Assembly: GCF_036345915.1 (NCBI RefSeq)
Contig: NZ_CP107785.1
Location: forward strand, 2,728,001-2,792,000
Source of the DNA: Nocardia sp. NBC_00565
GTDB lineage: Bacteria > Actinomycetota > Actinomycetes > Mycobacteriales > Mycobacteriaceae
Direction of reading: 5' to 3'
Length of the DNA: 64,000 bases
The position numbers and the translations under genes were made by a program. The first letter of the stretch is position 1; the number at the start of each line of letters is the position of its first letter. Positions 1 to 12,760 of the stretch are shown one piece after another. The notes under the pieces are model-generated. The model did not search any database, had not been told where the DNA came from, and worked only from the letters and a program-made list of their open reading frames with translations.

Positions 1-1
1 G

Positions 2-4600
<4,599 letters not shown>

Positions 4601-4604
<4 letters not shown>

Positions 4605-5887
4605 GTTCGATTGCAGACAACGGTATTTCGGTAGCGATCGACCAGAACGAGTATCTGGCCGAGGGCGCGGGGACGGTCGACGCGGTGGTGACCGTGGAGA
4701 CCGGCGCGGATTTCGTAGCGGCCGGAGCGCCGCCGCAACGGCTCGAGGTCCTGATCATCGATTGCTCCGGATCGATGGCTACTGGCAAGAAGTTCGAGGG
4801 CGCGCGCCGGGCCACACTGGCCGCGCTGGACGTGCTGACCGACGGCACCGAGTTCGCGATCGTCGAGGGCACGTCGATGGCGAGGTTGGTCTATCCCAGC
4901 GATAAGCCCTCGGTGCCCGCGAACCGCGATACCCGCGCCGCCGCGCGCCGCGCGCTGGACAAGTTGCGGCCCAATGGCGGTACCGCGATGGGCACCTGGC
5001 TCGGGCTCACCCGGCAGCTGGCGAAGAAGCATCCCGGCGCGATGGTGCACGCCATTCTGCTCACCGACGGCAAGAACGAGCATGAGGAGCCCGCGGCGCT
5101 GGCTGCCGAGATAAAGCAGTCCGAGGGAGTGTTCACCTGCGACTGCCGTGGCGTCGGAACCGATTGGCGGGTGGACGAATTGCGCACCATCGCCTCGGCG
5201 CTGCACGGCACCGTCGACATCGTCGCGAATCCGGCGAACCTGGCCGCGGATTTCGCCGCCATGACGCAGACCTCACTGGCCAAGGCGATTCCCGAACTGA
5301 CACTGCGGGTCTGGACGCCGGCCGGGGCGACCGTGCACTTCGTCAAGCAGGTCGCGCCGACGATCGAGGACCTGACTGCCCGCCGCACCGACGCCGGACC
5401 GCAGCTGGGGGAGTACCCGCTCGGGGCGTGGGGTGCCGAAGACCGCGACTACCACGTGCAGGTGCGGGTCGAGCCCGCCGCGCCGGGCCGAGAGAAGCTG
5501 GCCGCCCGGATCAGTGTGGTCGCGGGCGACGAGGTGGTCGGGCAGGGGCTGGTGCGGGCGGTGTGGACCACCGAGACCGAGTTGTCGGCCCGGATCAGCA
5601 GGCGCGTCGCGCATTACACCGGTCAGGCCGAACTCGCGCAGGTTGTGCAGGAGGGGTTGAGCGCACGTAAGAACGGCGATGTAGAGACCGCCACCGCGAA
5701 GCTGCGGCGCGCGGTGGAGTTGGCCGCGGAATCCGGGAACGAGGGCACCGCGAAACTGTTGCGCGGGGTGGTCGAGGTGGATGAGCGCAGCGGCACGGTG
5801 CGGTTGCGGGCCAAGGTCGAGGCGGCCGACGAGATGGCGCTGGACGCACGGTCGACCAAGACGGCGCGGGTGCGGAAGGAGGGGTGA
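4601..5887 (+). CDS. von Willebrand factor A domain protein
   Basis: The GTG start overlaps the phosphatase stop and has a GGAGAA ribosome site nearby, giving 428 residues. A VWA domain spans roughly residues 45-230, with the MIDAS sequence DCSGS at 54-58 and a second acidic site LTDGKN near 154-159. The C-terminal half is a beta-rich region followed by helices with Ala/Glu-rich spacing. No signal peptide or membrane segment is seen, so it is probably cytoplasmic. VWA domains bind partners through the metal site. The gene order kinase, phosphatase, VWA, FHA suggests a scaffold in a phospho-signalling complex; this is inference. Confidence 0.88.
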
Positions 5888-6582
5888 TGGCGATTGCCAC
5901 CTGTCCGGACGGGCATCAGTCCGTCGCGACGGACTATTGCGATGTCTGCGGTTCGCCGATGGGGGCGGCGGTGCCGGAGACTGTCGCGGCCGCACTGTGT
6001 CCGTCCTGCGGGTCGCCGAGCAGCGGCCGCTTTTGCGAAGTCTGCGGGTTCGACTCGGCGCTGCCGACGCCGGTGGCCCGGACACCGGAGGCCGCGCCGA
6101 CCGAGATCGTTGCGGTGAGTGGCGATTCGGCGGCGACCGAGGTTTCGTCGCCCGGCCCTGGCGTGCCCGGTGCCGTGGCGTGGGTCGCCACGATCACCGC
6201 CGATCGTGAATTCTACGACCGGGTGCAGGCCCGCAAGGGCCCCGACGCCGATCAGGTGGAATTCCCCGCCTTCTATCCCGAACGCCGAATCACCTTGCGC
6301 GGCACCGACATCCTGATCGGCAAGCACAGCGTCTCGCAGGGCCTGCAACCCGAGATCGATCTGGGTATCGCCCCCGCCGATGCCGGCGTCTCGCGCGCCC
6401 ACGCGACCATCCGCATCGCCGACACCGGCATCACCATCACCGATCTCGGTTCCACCAACGGCACCAGCCTCAACGGCAGTGACGATCTGATCCCGGTCAA
6501 GGTCGCCGTTCCGCTACAGAGCGGGGACCGAATCCACCTGGGCGGCTGGACAACCATCGCCATCACGGCAGAACCGATCTGA
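5884..6582 (+). CDS. FHA domain protein with zinc ribbons
   Basis: Translation starts at GTG 5884 (GTGA overlap) or ATG 5887, giving 231-232 residues. Residues 1-60 contain paired CxxC motifs (YCDVCGSPMG, CPSCGSP, FCEVCG). After a short linker the FHA domain (about 140-220) shows the expected VSRAHATI and LGSTNGTSLNG phosphothreonine-binding signatures. It is a GarA-like reader and a plausible substrate or adaptor for PknG encoded upstream. The final codons lie in a direct repeat that recurs at the end of the GlxA-type gene at 8319, so the native C-terminus may have been altered. Confidence 0.9.
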   Translation: MMAIATCPDGHQSVATDYCDVCGSPMGAAVPETVAAALCPSCGSPSSGRFCEVCGFDSALPTPVARTPEAAPTEIVAVSGDSAATEVSSPGPGVPGAVAWVATITADREFYDRVQARKGPDADQVEFPAFYPERRITLRGTDILIGKHSVSQGLQPEIDLGIAPADAGVSRAHATIRIADTGITITDLGSTNGTSLNGSDDLIPVKVAVPLQSGDRIHLGGWTTIAITAEPI

Positions 6583-6647
6583 AGTTACCGCTGTGCCGGT
6601 CGAGCGGTCGGCTCGGCCAGGATCGCATCTGGTCCCGGCAGCAGGGC
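6542..6647. repeat. Imperfect direct repeat, copy 1
   Basis: This segment begins inside the 3' end of the FHA gene and matches 8287-8406 in the same orientation. The first 17 bases are identical. Copy 1 then has 8 extra bases and lacks about 20 bases present in copy 2. The last 42 bases differ at four positions. On the minus strand it encodes a remnant, GPDAILAEP, of the reductase C-terminus that is intact in copy 2. Confidence 0.85.
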
Positions 6648-7279
6648 TACTCTCCCCAGACCGAGGAAGCGGCGGCGAACTCCAGACTGGTCACGCCGTC
6701 GGCCCGGCGTTCGCGCAGCAGTTCGCCGCCGATCGAGTAGCGGGGGCCCGCAGCGGCTGACCGGGCAGCTCGCTGCACGATCGCGTCGACGAGCGAACGG
6801 GCCATGGCGAGGCGGGGATAGCAGGCGTGGATCCGCTTCTCCCACCCGGAGACGATCTCCGCGTTGCGCCCGAAGTCGATGCCTACGCCCGCGCGAGTGA
6901 GGTAGGCCAGCAGGCCGCGGCGCTCAGCTATGCCGGGAGAAGTGTGCAGGGCGATCGCCTCCCACACGCGGTCGATGTCCGCCCCGGCGACGCGGTGCTC
7001 CCGCAGCAGGTCCGCCGCCAGATCCGCGCCTTCGACCTCGAAGCGAGCTTCGCCCGTCGCGAGGTCGCCGGTGCCCAGATCGTGCAGGACGGTCGCGGCG
7101 AACAGTAGATCACGGTCGTAGGCGGCGTCCTGCAGGCATCCCTCGTGGGCGGCGAGGAGTTGAGCGAAGAAGAAGCTGCGCACGCTGTGGTTGACCACCG
7201 ACGGGGTCTCGGAGGCACGGACGGTGGAGAGGATGGCCTCGGCCAATGGGCCGGTGGGCAAGTCGAGCGAGAAGTCCAT
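6647..7279 (-). CDS. HD-domain protein (predicted metal-dependent phosphohydrolase)
   Basis: The 210-residue product has VNHSVRSFFFAQL, VLHDLG and ALHTSPGIA spaced as in HD hydrolases, so the His, His-Asp and distal His ligands are present. Such small actinobacterial HD proteins resemble cyanamide-hydratase-like HD proteins, but the substrate cannot be read from the sequence. The ATG lies 71 bases from the divergent GlxA-type gene, with which it shares the promoter region. It ends within a base of a direct repeat, which suggests that it entered together with that regulator. Confidence 0.8.
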   Translation of the reverse strand: MDFSLDLPTGPLAEAILSTVRASETPSVVNHSVRSFFFAQLLAAHEGCLQDAAYDRDLLFAATVLHDLGTGDLATGEARFEVEGADLAADLLREHRVAGADIDRVWEAIALHTSPGIAERRGLLAYLTRAGVGIDFGRNAEIVSGWEKRIHACYPRLAMARSLVDAIVQRAARSAAAGPRYSIGGELLRERRADGVTSLEFAAASSVWGE

Positions 7280-7350
7280 GTGCGCAGGCTACGAGCCATA
7301 TCGCCGTGCTCGACAGTGGCACGCGAGCCAGGTATCGCTACAATCGTGCC

Positions 7351-8319
7351 ATGTCGAGCCGAGATCGGCACCGAGTCGCGGTGCTGGTACTTCCGGGAGT
7401 GCTCCCGCTCGACCTCGGCATACCGGCGCAGGCCTTCGGCACGGACCCGCACTACCAGGTCACCGTCTGTGCCGATCTGTCGGCCGGGCCGGTCCACAGC
7501 GGCGGGTTCACCGTGGCCACGCCTGCCGGGCTGGAGGCGCTGCGGGACACCGACACCGTCGTCGTCCCCGGCTACCAGGCCCCGGGCGCCCCGGTTCCCG
7601 CTGCGGCACTGCAGGCAATCCGCGCGGCGCACGCGCGTGGAACGCGGCTGGTGTCGATCTGTACGGGGGCGTTTGCGCTGGCGGCCGCCGGGCTGCTGGA
7701 CGGGCGCCCCGCAACGACCCACTGGCAGCAGACCGATCTACTCCATCGCCTGTACCCGCGGATCGACGTCCGGCCGAACCGGCTCTACGTCGATGACGGC
7801 GACATCCTCACCTCGGCGGGAGTGACCGCGGGTATCGACTTGTGCCTGCACATCATTCGAAAGGATCACGGTGCCGCGGCCGCCAATGCCCGCGCTCGGG
7901 CACTCGTCGCCCCGCCCCAGCGCTCCGGCGGTCAGGCGCAGTTCATCGAGCGCTTCCGGCCGGCCGCCCGCGGTGATGGCCTCGCGCCGATCCGCACCTG
8001 GATGCTCGACAACCTGATCCGCCGTCAGACCGTCGACGAACTCGCCCACCGCGCGCACATGTCCCGCCGGACATTCATCCGGCGCTTCCAGCAGGAGACC
8101 GACACTTCGCCGATGGCCTGGCTGACAGCCGCCCGCATCGACTGGGCCCGCGAACTGCTGGAGACGACCACAACCCCCGTCGAACAGGTTGCCCGTCTCA
8201 GCGGCCTCGGTAGTCCCGCAGCCTTCCGGGCCGCCTTCCACCGCCACGTCGGCACTTCCCCCGCGAACTACCGAACCACCTTCCAAGCGGCTGGACAACC
8301 ATCGGCAGAACCGGTCTGA
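7351..8319 (+). CDS. GlxA/FtrA-type transcriptional regulator (DJ-1/PfpI plus AraC HTH)
   Basis: This 322-residue protein has an N-terminal DJ-1/PfpI-like amidase fold (about 8-180) with the nucleophile elbow SICTGAFALAAAG. A C-terminal AraC-type double helix-turn-helix follows (about 215-310), with the signatures MSRRTFIRRFQQ and SPAAFRAAFHRHVGTSP. The start is the ATG at 7351. A TACAAT hexamer at 7339-7344 places transcription start at or next to this ATG, so the mRNA may be leaderless. Family members act as activators. The divergent HD gene is the obvious target candidate. Its last five codons belong to the direct repeat shared with the FHA gene. Confidence 0.9.
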   Translation: MSSRDRHRVAVLVLPGVLPLDLGIPAQAFGTDPHYQVTVCADLSAGPVHSGGFTVATPAGLEALRDTDTVVVPGYQAPGAPVPAAALQAIRAAHARGTRLVSICTGAFALAAAGLLDGRPATTHWQQTDLLHRLYPRIDVRPNRLYVDDGDILTSAGVTAGIDLCLHIIRKDHGAAAANARARALVAPPQRSGGQAQFIERFRPAARGDGLAPIRTWMLDNLIRRQTVDELAHRAHMSRRTFIRRFQQETDTSPMAWLTAARIDWARELLETTTTPVEQVARLSGLGSPAAFRAAFHRHVGTSPANYRTTFQAAGQPSAEPV

Positions 8320-8406
8320 GGTTTACGGCTGTGCCGGATAGAGCCGGTCCAGCCATTCGTCGAAGGTCGGCCCGGCCAGGATCGCATCCGGTCCGGGCAG
8401 CAGTGC
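8287..8406. repeat. Imperfect direct repeat, copy 2
   Basis: This partner of 6542-6647 covers the 3' end of the GlxA-type gene and the 3' end of the convergent reductase gene. Here the reductase coding sequence is complete, so this is probably the better-preserved copy on that side. Confidence 0.85.
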
Positions 8407-9081
8407 ACCGTCGGCCTGCGGTTCGTGGTTCGGATCGTCAGTGTCCACGATCTCCTCGACATGCGCCGGATTGCCCCGCCGCGCAGCCAGTTTCGCGGTA
8501 GCGGCGGCCAGGTTGAGCTCCTGCGGCCCGGCGATCTCGACCCGCTCGATCCCGGCTTCGTCGACGACGAGTTCGGCCAGCTTCTCGGCGACGGTCCGCG
8601 CGGCGACCAGTTGGGTCCGTGTTTTGGGCACATAAGCCGTATCCCCACGGGTCGTCCAGTCGAGCATCATCTCAGTGAACTCGTGGAACTGTGCGGCGCG
8701 CATAATCCGCACCGGCACCGGGCCATCCTGATAGGCCTGCTCTTGTGCCAGCTTCCCGGCATAGTGGCCCGCGGTGAACGCGTCGATGCCGATAATCGAC
8801 ACCAGCACAATCCTTTTCGCCGCCACCGCGGCCGCCGCACGCTGCACATTGTGCGCGATGGTCCGGAAGAAGTCCGTCACCGCGGCGGTTTCGGTGGTCG
8901 GGGCGTTCACCGCATCGACTACTGCCTCCACACCGGCCAGCGCCTCGGCCAGCCCTTCCCCGGTGTAGACGTCGACCCCGGCCGCCCGAGTGATCCCGAT
9001 GACCTCGTGTCCTTGGTTCTTCAATACATCGACCACTTCGCGGCCGATCCGTCCACTGGCTCCAACTACCGCAATCCGCAT
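8323..9081 (-). CDS. NAD(P)-binding SDR/NmrA-like reductase
   Basis: The 252-residue product starts MRIAVVGASGRIGREV, a Rossmann GxxGxxG dinucleotide site. It has the atypical-SDR layout used for NmrA-like and LysX-region NAD(P)H-binding proteins. The start was set at the ATG with GGAGGTAG just upstream rather than at the longer open frame. Substrate is unknown. A TetR-type palindrome at 9146-9163 lies in its promoter region, but no tetR gene is next to it. Confidence 0.85.
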   Translation of the reverse strand: MRIAVVGASGRIGREVVDVLKNQGHEVIGITRAAGVDVYTGEGLAEALAGVEAVVDAVNAPTTETAAVTDFFRTIAHNVQRAAAAVAAKRIVLVSIIGIDAFTAGHYAGKLAQEQAYQDGPVPVRIMRAAQFHEFTEMMLDWTTRGDTAYVPKTRTQLVAARTVAEKLAELVVDEAGIERVEIAGPQELNLAAATAKLAARRGNPAHVEEIVDTDDPNHEPQADGALLPGPDAILAGPTFDEWLDRLYPAQP

Positions 9082-9145
9082 CACTACCTCCTGAGTCTCG
9101 TTCATCGAGTAGACGAAGCGCCGAAGCGAAGTGTGACAGCCAGTC

Positions 9146-9163
9146 ACCGACCTGTCGGTCGGT
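9146..9163. promoter_or_regulatory. Palindrome of TetR-operator type
   Basis: The site is ACCGACC-TGTC-GGTCGGT, 7-bp perfect arms around four bases. It lies 65 bases upstream of the reductase start and 24 bases before the next gene on the plus strand. The form is typical of TetR-family operators, yet no TetR gene lies beside it. Confidence 0.55.
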
Positions 9164-9186
9164 TACTATGCGCGTAGTATGTGAGT

Positions 9187-9462
9187 ATGGGGTTCGAGTG
9201 GCCGGACTGGGCGTTTGCGCACTTGATCGGCATCGGACCCCGGGAGGTACGCCAAGTCCTCGAAGGCGCTCGGCGCTGGCCGCGGATCGCCGATGACGGG
9301 AACGTCACGGTGTTGTCGGTCTGGGGTCGCACTGGTGCCGGTCGGCCGTTGATCGTGGCGACGCGCCGGCAAGACCAGTGGACCTGGCTGATCATCGGCG
9401 CCCGCGCAATGCGCGACGACGAACTGAAGATATTCGAGGAGTGGGAACAGGAGAACCGGTGA
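9187..9462 (+). CDS. Small toxin-like protein of a two-gene cassette
   Basis: The product has 91 residues from ATG 9187 (two more from GTG 9181). It is a compact alpha/beta protein with a central ATRRQDQWTWLIIGARAM strand region and an acidic tail (DDELKIFEEWEQ). It is followed without a gap by a ribbon-helix-helix protein (stop and start share one base), the usual toxin-antitoxin layout. The closest idea is the BrnT/RelE-like RNase class, based on size and context only; catalytic residues were not identified. A TAGTAT hexamer ends 6 bases before ATG 9187, which allows a leaderless transcript. Confidence 0.6.
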   Translation: MGFEWPDWAFAHLIGIGPREVRQVLEGARRWPRIADDGNVTVLSVWGRTGAGRPLIVATRRQDQWTWLIIGARAMRDDELKIFEEWEQENR

Positions 9463-9791
9463 TGAGTGACAGGGATTTCCCGTCCACCCCGGACGAAGTG
9501 GCGGCGTTCATGGATCGGCTGACCTTCAGCGAAGCGCCGGTCCCGCCCGAGCAGGCACCGCCACCACTTGCCCCCGGTGACGACATCGTGGTGACCAGCT
9601 CGATCCGCATGCCGCTGGAGCTGCACACCCGCGTCAAGCAACTGGCGGACAGCCGTGGCATCGGTATGTCCACACTCATCCGGGAATGGATGGAGGCGGC
9701 CATCGCCGACCTCGACGGCGACCAGCTCATCTCCCGCGCCGACGCGGTGCGCGCCCTGTCTCGGCTGCACCCGATCCACCGCGCGAGCTAG
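9462..9791 (+). CDS. Ribbon-helix-helix antitoxin-like protein
   Basis: The product has 109 residues. The N-terminal half is acidic and Pro-rich and may bind the upstream partner. The C-terminal half reads TSSIRMPLELHTRVKQLA then GIGMSTLIREWMEAAI, which fits a CopG/RHH DNA-binding fold: a short strand followed by two helices. The start overlaps the stop of the toxin-like gene. It should repress the cassette. A short inverted repeat TACTA-TGCGCG-TAGTA upstream of the toxin-like gene is a candidate operator. Confidence 0.65.
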   Translation: MSDRDFPSTPDEVAAFMDRLTFSEAPVPPEQAPPPLAPGDDIVVTSSIRMPLELHTRVKQLADSRGIGMSTLIREWMEAAIADLDGDQLISRADAVRALSRLHPIHRAS

Positions 9792-9818
9792 CGGGACGGC
9801 AGCGGTTGGCCTGCGATC

Positions 9819-9990
9819 ATGGCGGATATGGAAGCCGCCGTCTACCTGATCACGGGCATCCAAGCCGCCGGGAAGTCCACGGTCGCTCAGGCGCTGGCGG
9901 AGCGGTTGCCGCGCTCGGCGCATGTGCGTGGAGATACGTTCCGCCGCTTCATCATCGGCGGCCGAGCCGAGATGAGTCCGGAACCGTCGC
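9819..9990 (+). pseudogene. Truncated P-loop kinase, N-terminal fragment only
   Basis: The fragment encodes VYLITGIQAAGKSTVAQALAERL followed by VRGDTFRRFIIGGRAEM, a Walker A nucleotide-binding start as in zeta-toxin/chloramphenicol-phosphotransferase-like kinases. Homology stops after about 57 residues and the frame closes at 10013. The break coincides with the end of an antisense methyltransferase fragment, so a deletion joined the two remnants near 9990. Confidence 0.7.
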
Positions 9991-10356
9991 GGCGGTGTAT
10001 ACCCGGGCGATGACCGGCGGGATGTTGCGCAGCGCCGGTGTGCGCTCGAAGACCGGCAGCAGCACCGCCAGCGGACCGCGCGGCGGCCCGAAGTTGCCCA
10101 CCTCGACGTTCGTGATACGCGGGCTCCAGTCACGCAGTACCGCCGGGAGGTCGTCGCGCTTGATGCCCCACGGCATCGGCGGGGCAGTGTAGTTCCTGGT
10201 CTTGGCGAACCCTTTCATCGTCTCGCGGGAGAACCACGGTCCCGTTGTCGCAGCGCTGGAACTGGGTCTCCAGTCCTGCCCCGAGTTCCACGACCGTCCC
10301 AGCGGGATATTCGGCGAGCCAGCCACGCACGGCGTCGTCGAAGATTCGGGCGCGTT
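9991..10356 (-). pseudogene. Remnant of LCMT/PPM1-type SAM methyltransferase
   Basis: One minus-strand frame encodes RIFDDAVRGWLAEYPAGTVV and continues ELGAGLETQFQR, the SAM-binding core of the leucine-carboxymethyltransferase-like family. Another frame encodes WFSRETMKGFAKTRNYTAPP and the C-terminal part of the same family. The frames switch near 10235 and the roughly 130 residues normally between them are missing. There is no start codon in the first frame before a stop, and the C-terminus is cut near 9991. It is therefore non-functional. Confidence 0.75.
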
Positions 10357-10431
10357 GGGCATCTGCCGTGGGGAGGCACGTGGCTAGTCACGTGGCGTCG
10401 GCGAAGTCTCCGTCGATGAGCGCGAAGAGCT

Positions 10432-11190
10432 TTACCTCTCCTCGGCTGCCCCCGGCTCCGTCTGATCGAGCAGAGTGAGGTACGTGTCGAGTTGGGCCGC
10501 GCCGGCGAGAAGGTTGCGGCTGCGCGTGGTCAGCCGGTCCTGCCAGGAGTCGAGGAAGGCGCTCAACGCGTCCGCCCCGCCCGCCTCGCGCAGCGATTCG
10601 ATGAACTGCGCGACCTGGCGCAGCAAGTACCCGCCTCGGCGCAGCTGCCGCGCGATCTCGGCGTCGCGCACGCAGTCCGGTCCGTATTCGCGGTAACCGG
10701 TTGCCCGGTCGCGTTCGGGGCGCAGGATGCCCTCGGTCTCCCAGGTGCGCAGCGTCGCCGGGTGCACGCCGAGTCGACGCGCGAGTTCGCCCACGGTCAG
10801 CGGTCGACCGTTGACAGGGGTGGGTGTCGTGGTGGACAGGCTGCCAAGGGCTGTCGCGACCTCGGTGCGGGTGTCGCGTTCGGCGAGCAGCGTGACGTGC
10901 GTGGCGTCGATGAGCCGGTAGGCGGACTCGGTGTCGCCCCGGTTGGTCGCGCGCATGATCTCCATCGCCTGCTGGTGCCCGTGGCCGCCGCGCAGCGCGA
11001 GGAAGGTGCGCAGGGCCTGCGCGTGCAGGGGCGTGTAATCCCGGTAGCCGGTCTCGCTGCGCTCGGTCGGCGGGAGGATGCCCGCGTCCTCGTAGTTGCG
11101 GATCGCCTGTGCGGACAACTCGTGTTCTCGGGCGAGGTCGATGGGTCGCAGCTTGTACCTCCGTTTGAGGCTTCGATCTGTCAAATGCAA
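10432..11190 (-). CDS. Tandem MerR-family regulator (TioE-like)
   Basis: The 252-residue protein has two MerR helix-turn-helix domains. The first is residues 13-75 (RPIDLAREHELSAQAIRNYE, YRDYTPLHAQALRTFL). The second is about 128-195 (LTVGELARRLGVHPATLRTW, GYREYGPDCVRDAEIA). This matches the TioE-type double MerR layout. ATG 11190 gives the full length. A strong GGAGG lies six bases before a CTG codon about 14 codons downstream, where known relatives begin, so a shorter form is possible. It is divergent from the erythromycin-esterase-family gene, with about 70 bases between, and is its likely regulator. Confidence 0.88.
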   Translation of the reverse strand: MHLTDRSLKRRYKLRPIDLAREHELSAQAIRNYEDAGILPPTERSETGYRDYTPLHAQALRTFLALRGGHGHQQAMEIMRATNRGDTESAYRLIDATHVTLLAERDTRTEVATALGSLSTTTPTPVNGRPLTVGELARRLGVHPATLRTWETEGILRPERDRATGYREYGPDCVRDAEIARQLRRGGYLLRQVAQFIESLREAGGADALSAFLDSWQDRLTTRSRNLLAGAAQLDTYLTLLDQTEPGAAEER

Positions 11191-11263
11191 GGAGAAGTCG
11201 CAGAAGTTTCAATGGATTCTTCAACGATATTGTCGAGGGTAGTTCTTTCAGAAAGGGGTGTTC

Positions 11264-12481
11264 ATGTTCACTGCCGCATCGCTGCATGGGATCGGCCGCC
11301 AACTCGACGACCCGGCAAGCCTGGGCCGTGCCCTCGACGAGCTGCTCGCCGCGCGGACCGAACCGCCGACCCTGCTCGCCCTCGGCGAACCGACACACGG
11401 GATCGAGGCGTTCCCGTTACTGCGCAACGAACTCCTCGGTCACCTCGTCGAACGGGGGTACCGGTCGATCGTGCTGGAGACCGATGTCTTTGCCGCGTCC
11501 GTTGTCGACGACTACGTGGCCGGGGGAACAGCGGAGATCGACGAGGTGCTAGCGACCGGGTTCAGCCACGGGTTCGGCGCCGTACCGGGCAACCGTGAAC
11601 TCGTCGAATGGCTCCGCGCGCACAATGCCGGCCGCGCACCGCAGGATCGGGTTCACTTCCATGGCTTCGACGCGCCGTTGGAGATCTCCGGTGCGCCGAG
11701 CCCGCGACGCGCGCTGTCCTCGGCCAACGACTACCTGCCCGCGGCGCTGCGGCCAGAGTCGGTCCGCGACCTCGACGCGCTGCTCGGCGAGGACGCGGAC
11801 TGGACGAACGAGGCGGCCATGTTCGATCCGGCAGCGTCCATCGGCGCCTCCGACCCTGTTCGCGCCCTGCGCATCGTCGCAGACGACCTCGCCAGCACGC
11901 TACGCCGCGCGGCACCCGGTCTGCGCCACGCCGACCCGACCGGCTACGCCCACGCCGTCGCGCACGCGCGCACCGCCCAGGGCCTGCTGCGCTATCACGC
12001 GGCCATGGCCAGCCCCGCGGCCGATCGCATCGCGACCTTGCTCAGCCTGCGCGCCGAGATGATGGCCGAGAACCTGCTCGCGATCGTCGCGCATGAGCAG
12101 CGACGCGGGCCAAGCCTGGTGTTCGCGCACAATGTGCACCTCCGGCATGCGCAGTCCCACATGCCGGTCGGTGAGGACGAGGTGAGCTGGTGCAGCGCTG
12201 GCGCGCTCGTCGGGCTCACCCTCGGCGAGCGCTACGCGTTCCTGGCAACCGACGCCAACCCCCACAGCGACCCAGGCACCCTCCAAGGCGTGTTGGCCGA
12301 GGCGACCACCCGCCGCGCCCTGTTCCCGACACCGGCCCTGCGCGCCGCGCTTCCCCCGTCGATCGGCACGGGCGAACCGATCGTGCCCGGCCATCTCCCG
12401 CTGAGTCCGGCAGAGTTGGACGGCGCCGACGCCGTCATCTTTGTCGCCGACACCGACGGAAAGCGGCATCAGTACTGGTAG
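11264..12481 (+). CDS. Erythromycin esterase family protein
   Basis: The 405-residue protein starts at the ATG preceded by AGAAAGGGG. The sequence LALGEPTHGIEAFPLLRNEL matches the conserved N-terminal His/Glu block of Ere-type esterases, and IVLETDVFAASVVDDYV, FGFDAPLE-like and FAHNVHLRHA blocks follow in the family order. Ere enzymes open the macrolactone ring; many environmental members act on other esters, so macrolide resistance is possible but unproven. Divergent pairing with a TioE-type MerR gene suggests drug- or stress-induced expression. Confidence 0.87.
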   Translation: MFTAASLHGIGRQLDDPASLGRALDELLAARTEPPTLLALGEPTHGIEAFPLLRNELLGHLVERGYRSIVLETDVFAASVVDDYVAGGTAEIDEVLATGFSHGFGAVPGNRELVEWLRAHNAGRAPQDRVHFHGFDAPLEISGAPSPRRALSSANDYLPAALRPESVRDLDALLGEDADWTNEAAMFDPAASIGASDPVRALRIVADDLASTLRRAAPGLRHADPTGYAHAVAHARTAQGLLRYHAAMASPAADRIATLLSLRAEMMAENLLAIVAHEQRRGPSLVFAHNVHLRHAQSHMPVGEDEVSWCSAGALVGLTLGERYAFLATDANPHSDPGTLQGVLAEATTRRALFPTPALRAALPPSIGTGEPIVPGHLPLSPAELDGADAVIFVADTDGKRHQYW

Positions 12482-12760
12482 CGGCACATTCTGACCATCC
12501 ACTGCCCGCCGAATTGCACACGCATCCGTCTGCGGAGCGGTTCGGCGAACAACAGCCGTTCCGGCAGCGGCTCGGCTACCAGGAACTGCCCTACCGACCT
12601 GGTCGCCAACGGTCCTTGCTGCCATGCCAAACCCATTGGTTTCTCCCTTCGTCGATCGAGCTGGCCACTGTGTCCCATGCCGGCACGCTCCCTGGAGGCG
12701 AATTCGCGCGATGTGGGGCATTGGTGTTCTCCTGGTGAGCGCCCGGGGGGGCGGCGTAGG

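Noticed and set aside
9187..9462. Naming the toxin-like gene as brnT
   Set aside because: The EWD-x-K-N start and other BrnT marks are not visible; only size and gene order agree.
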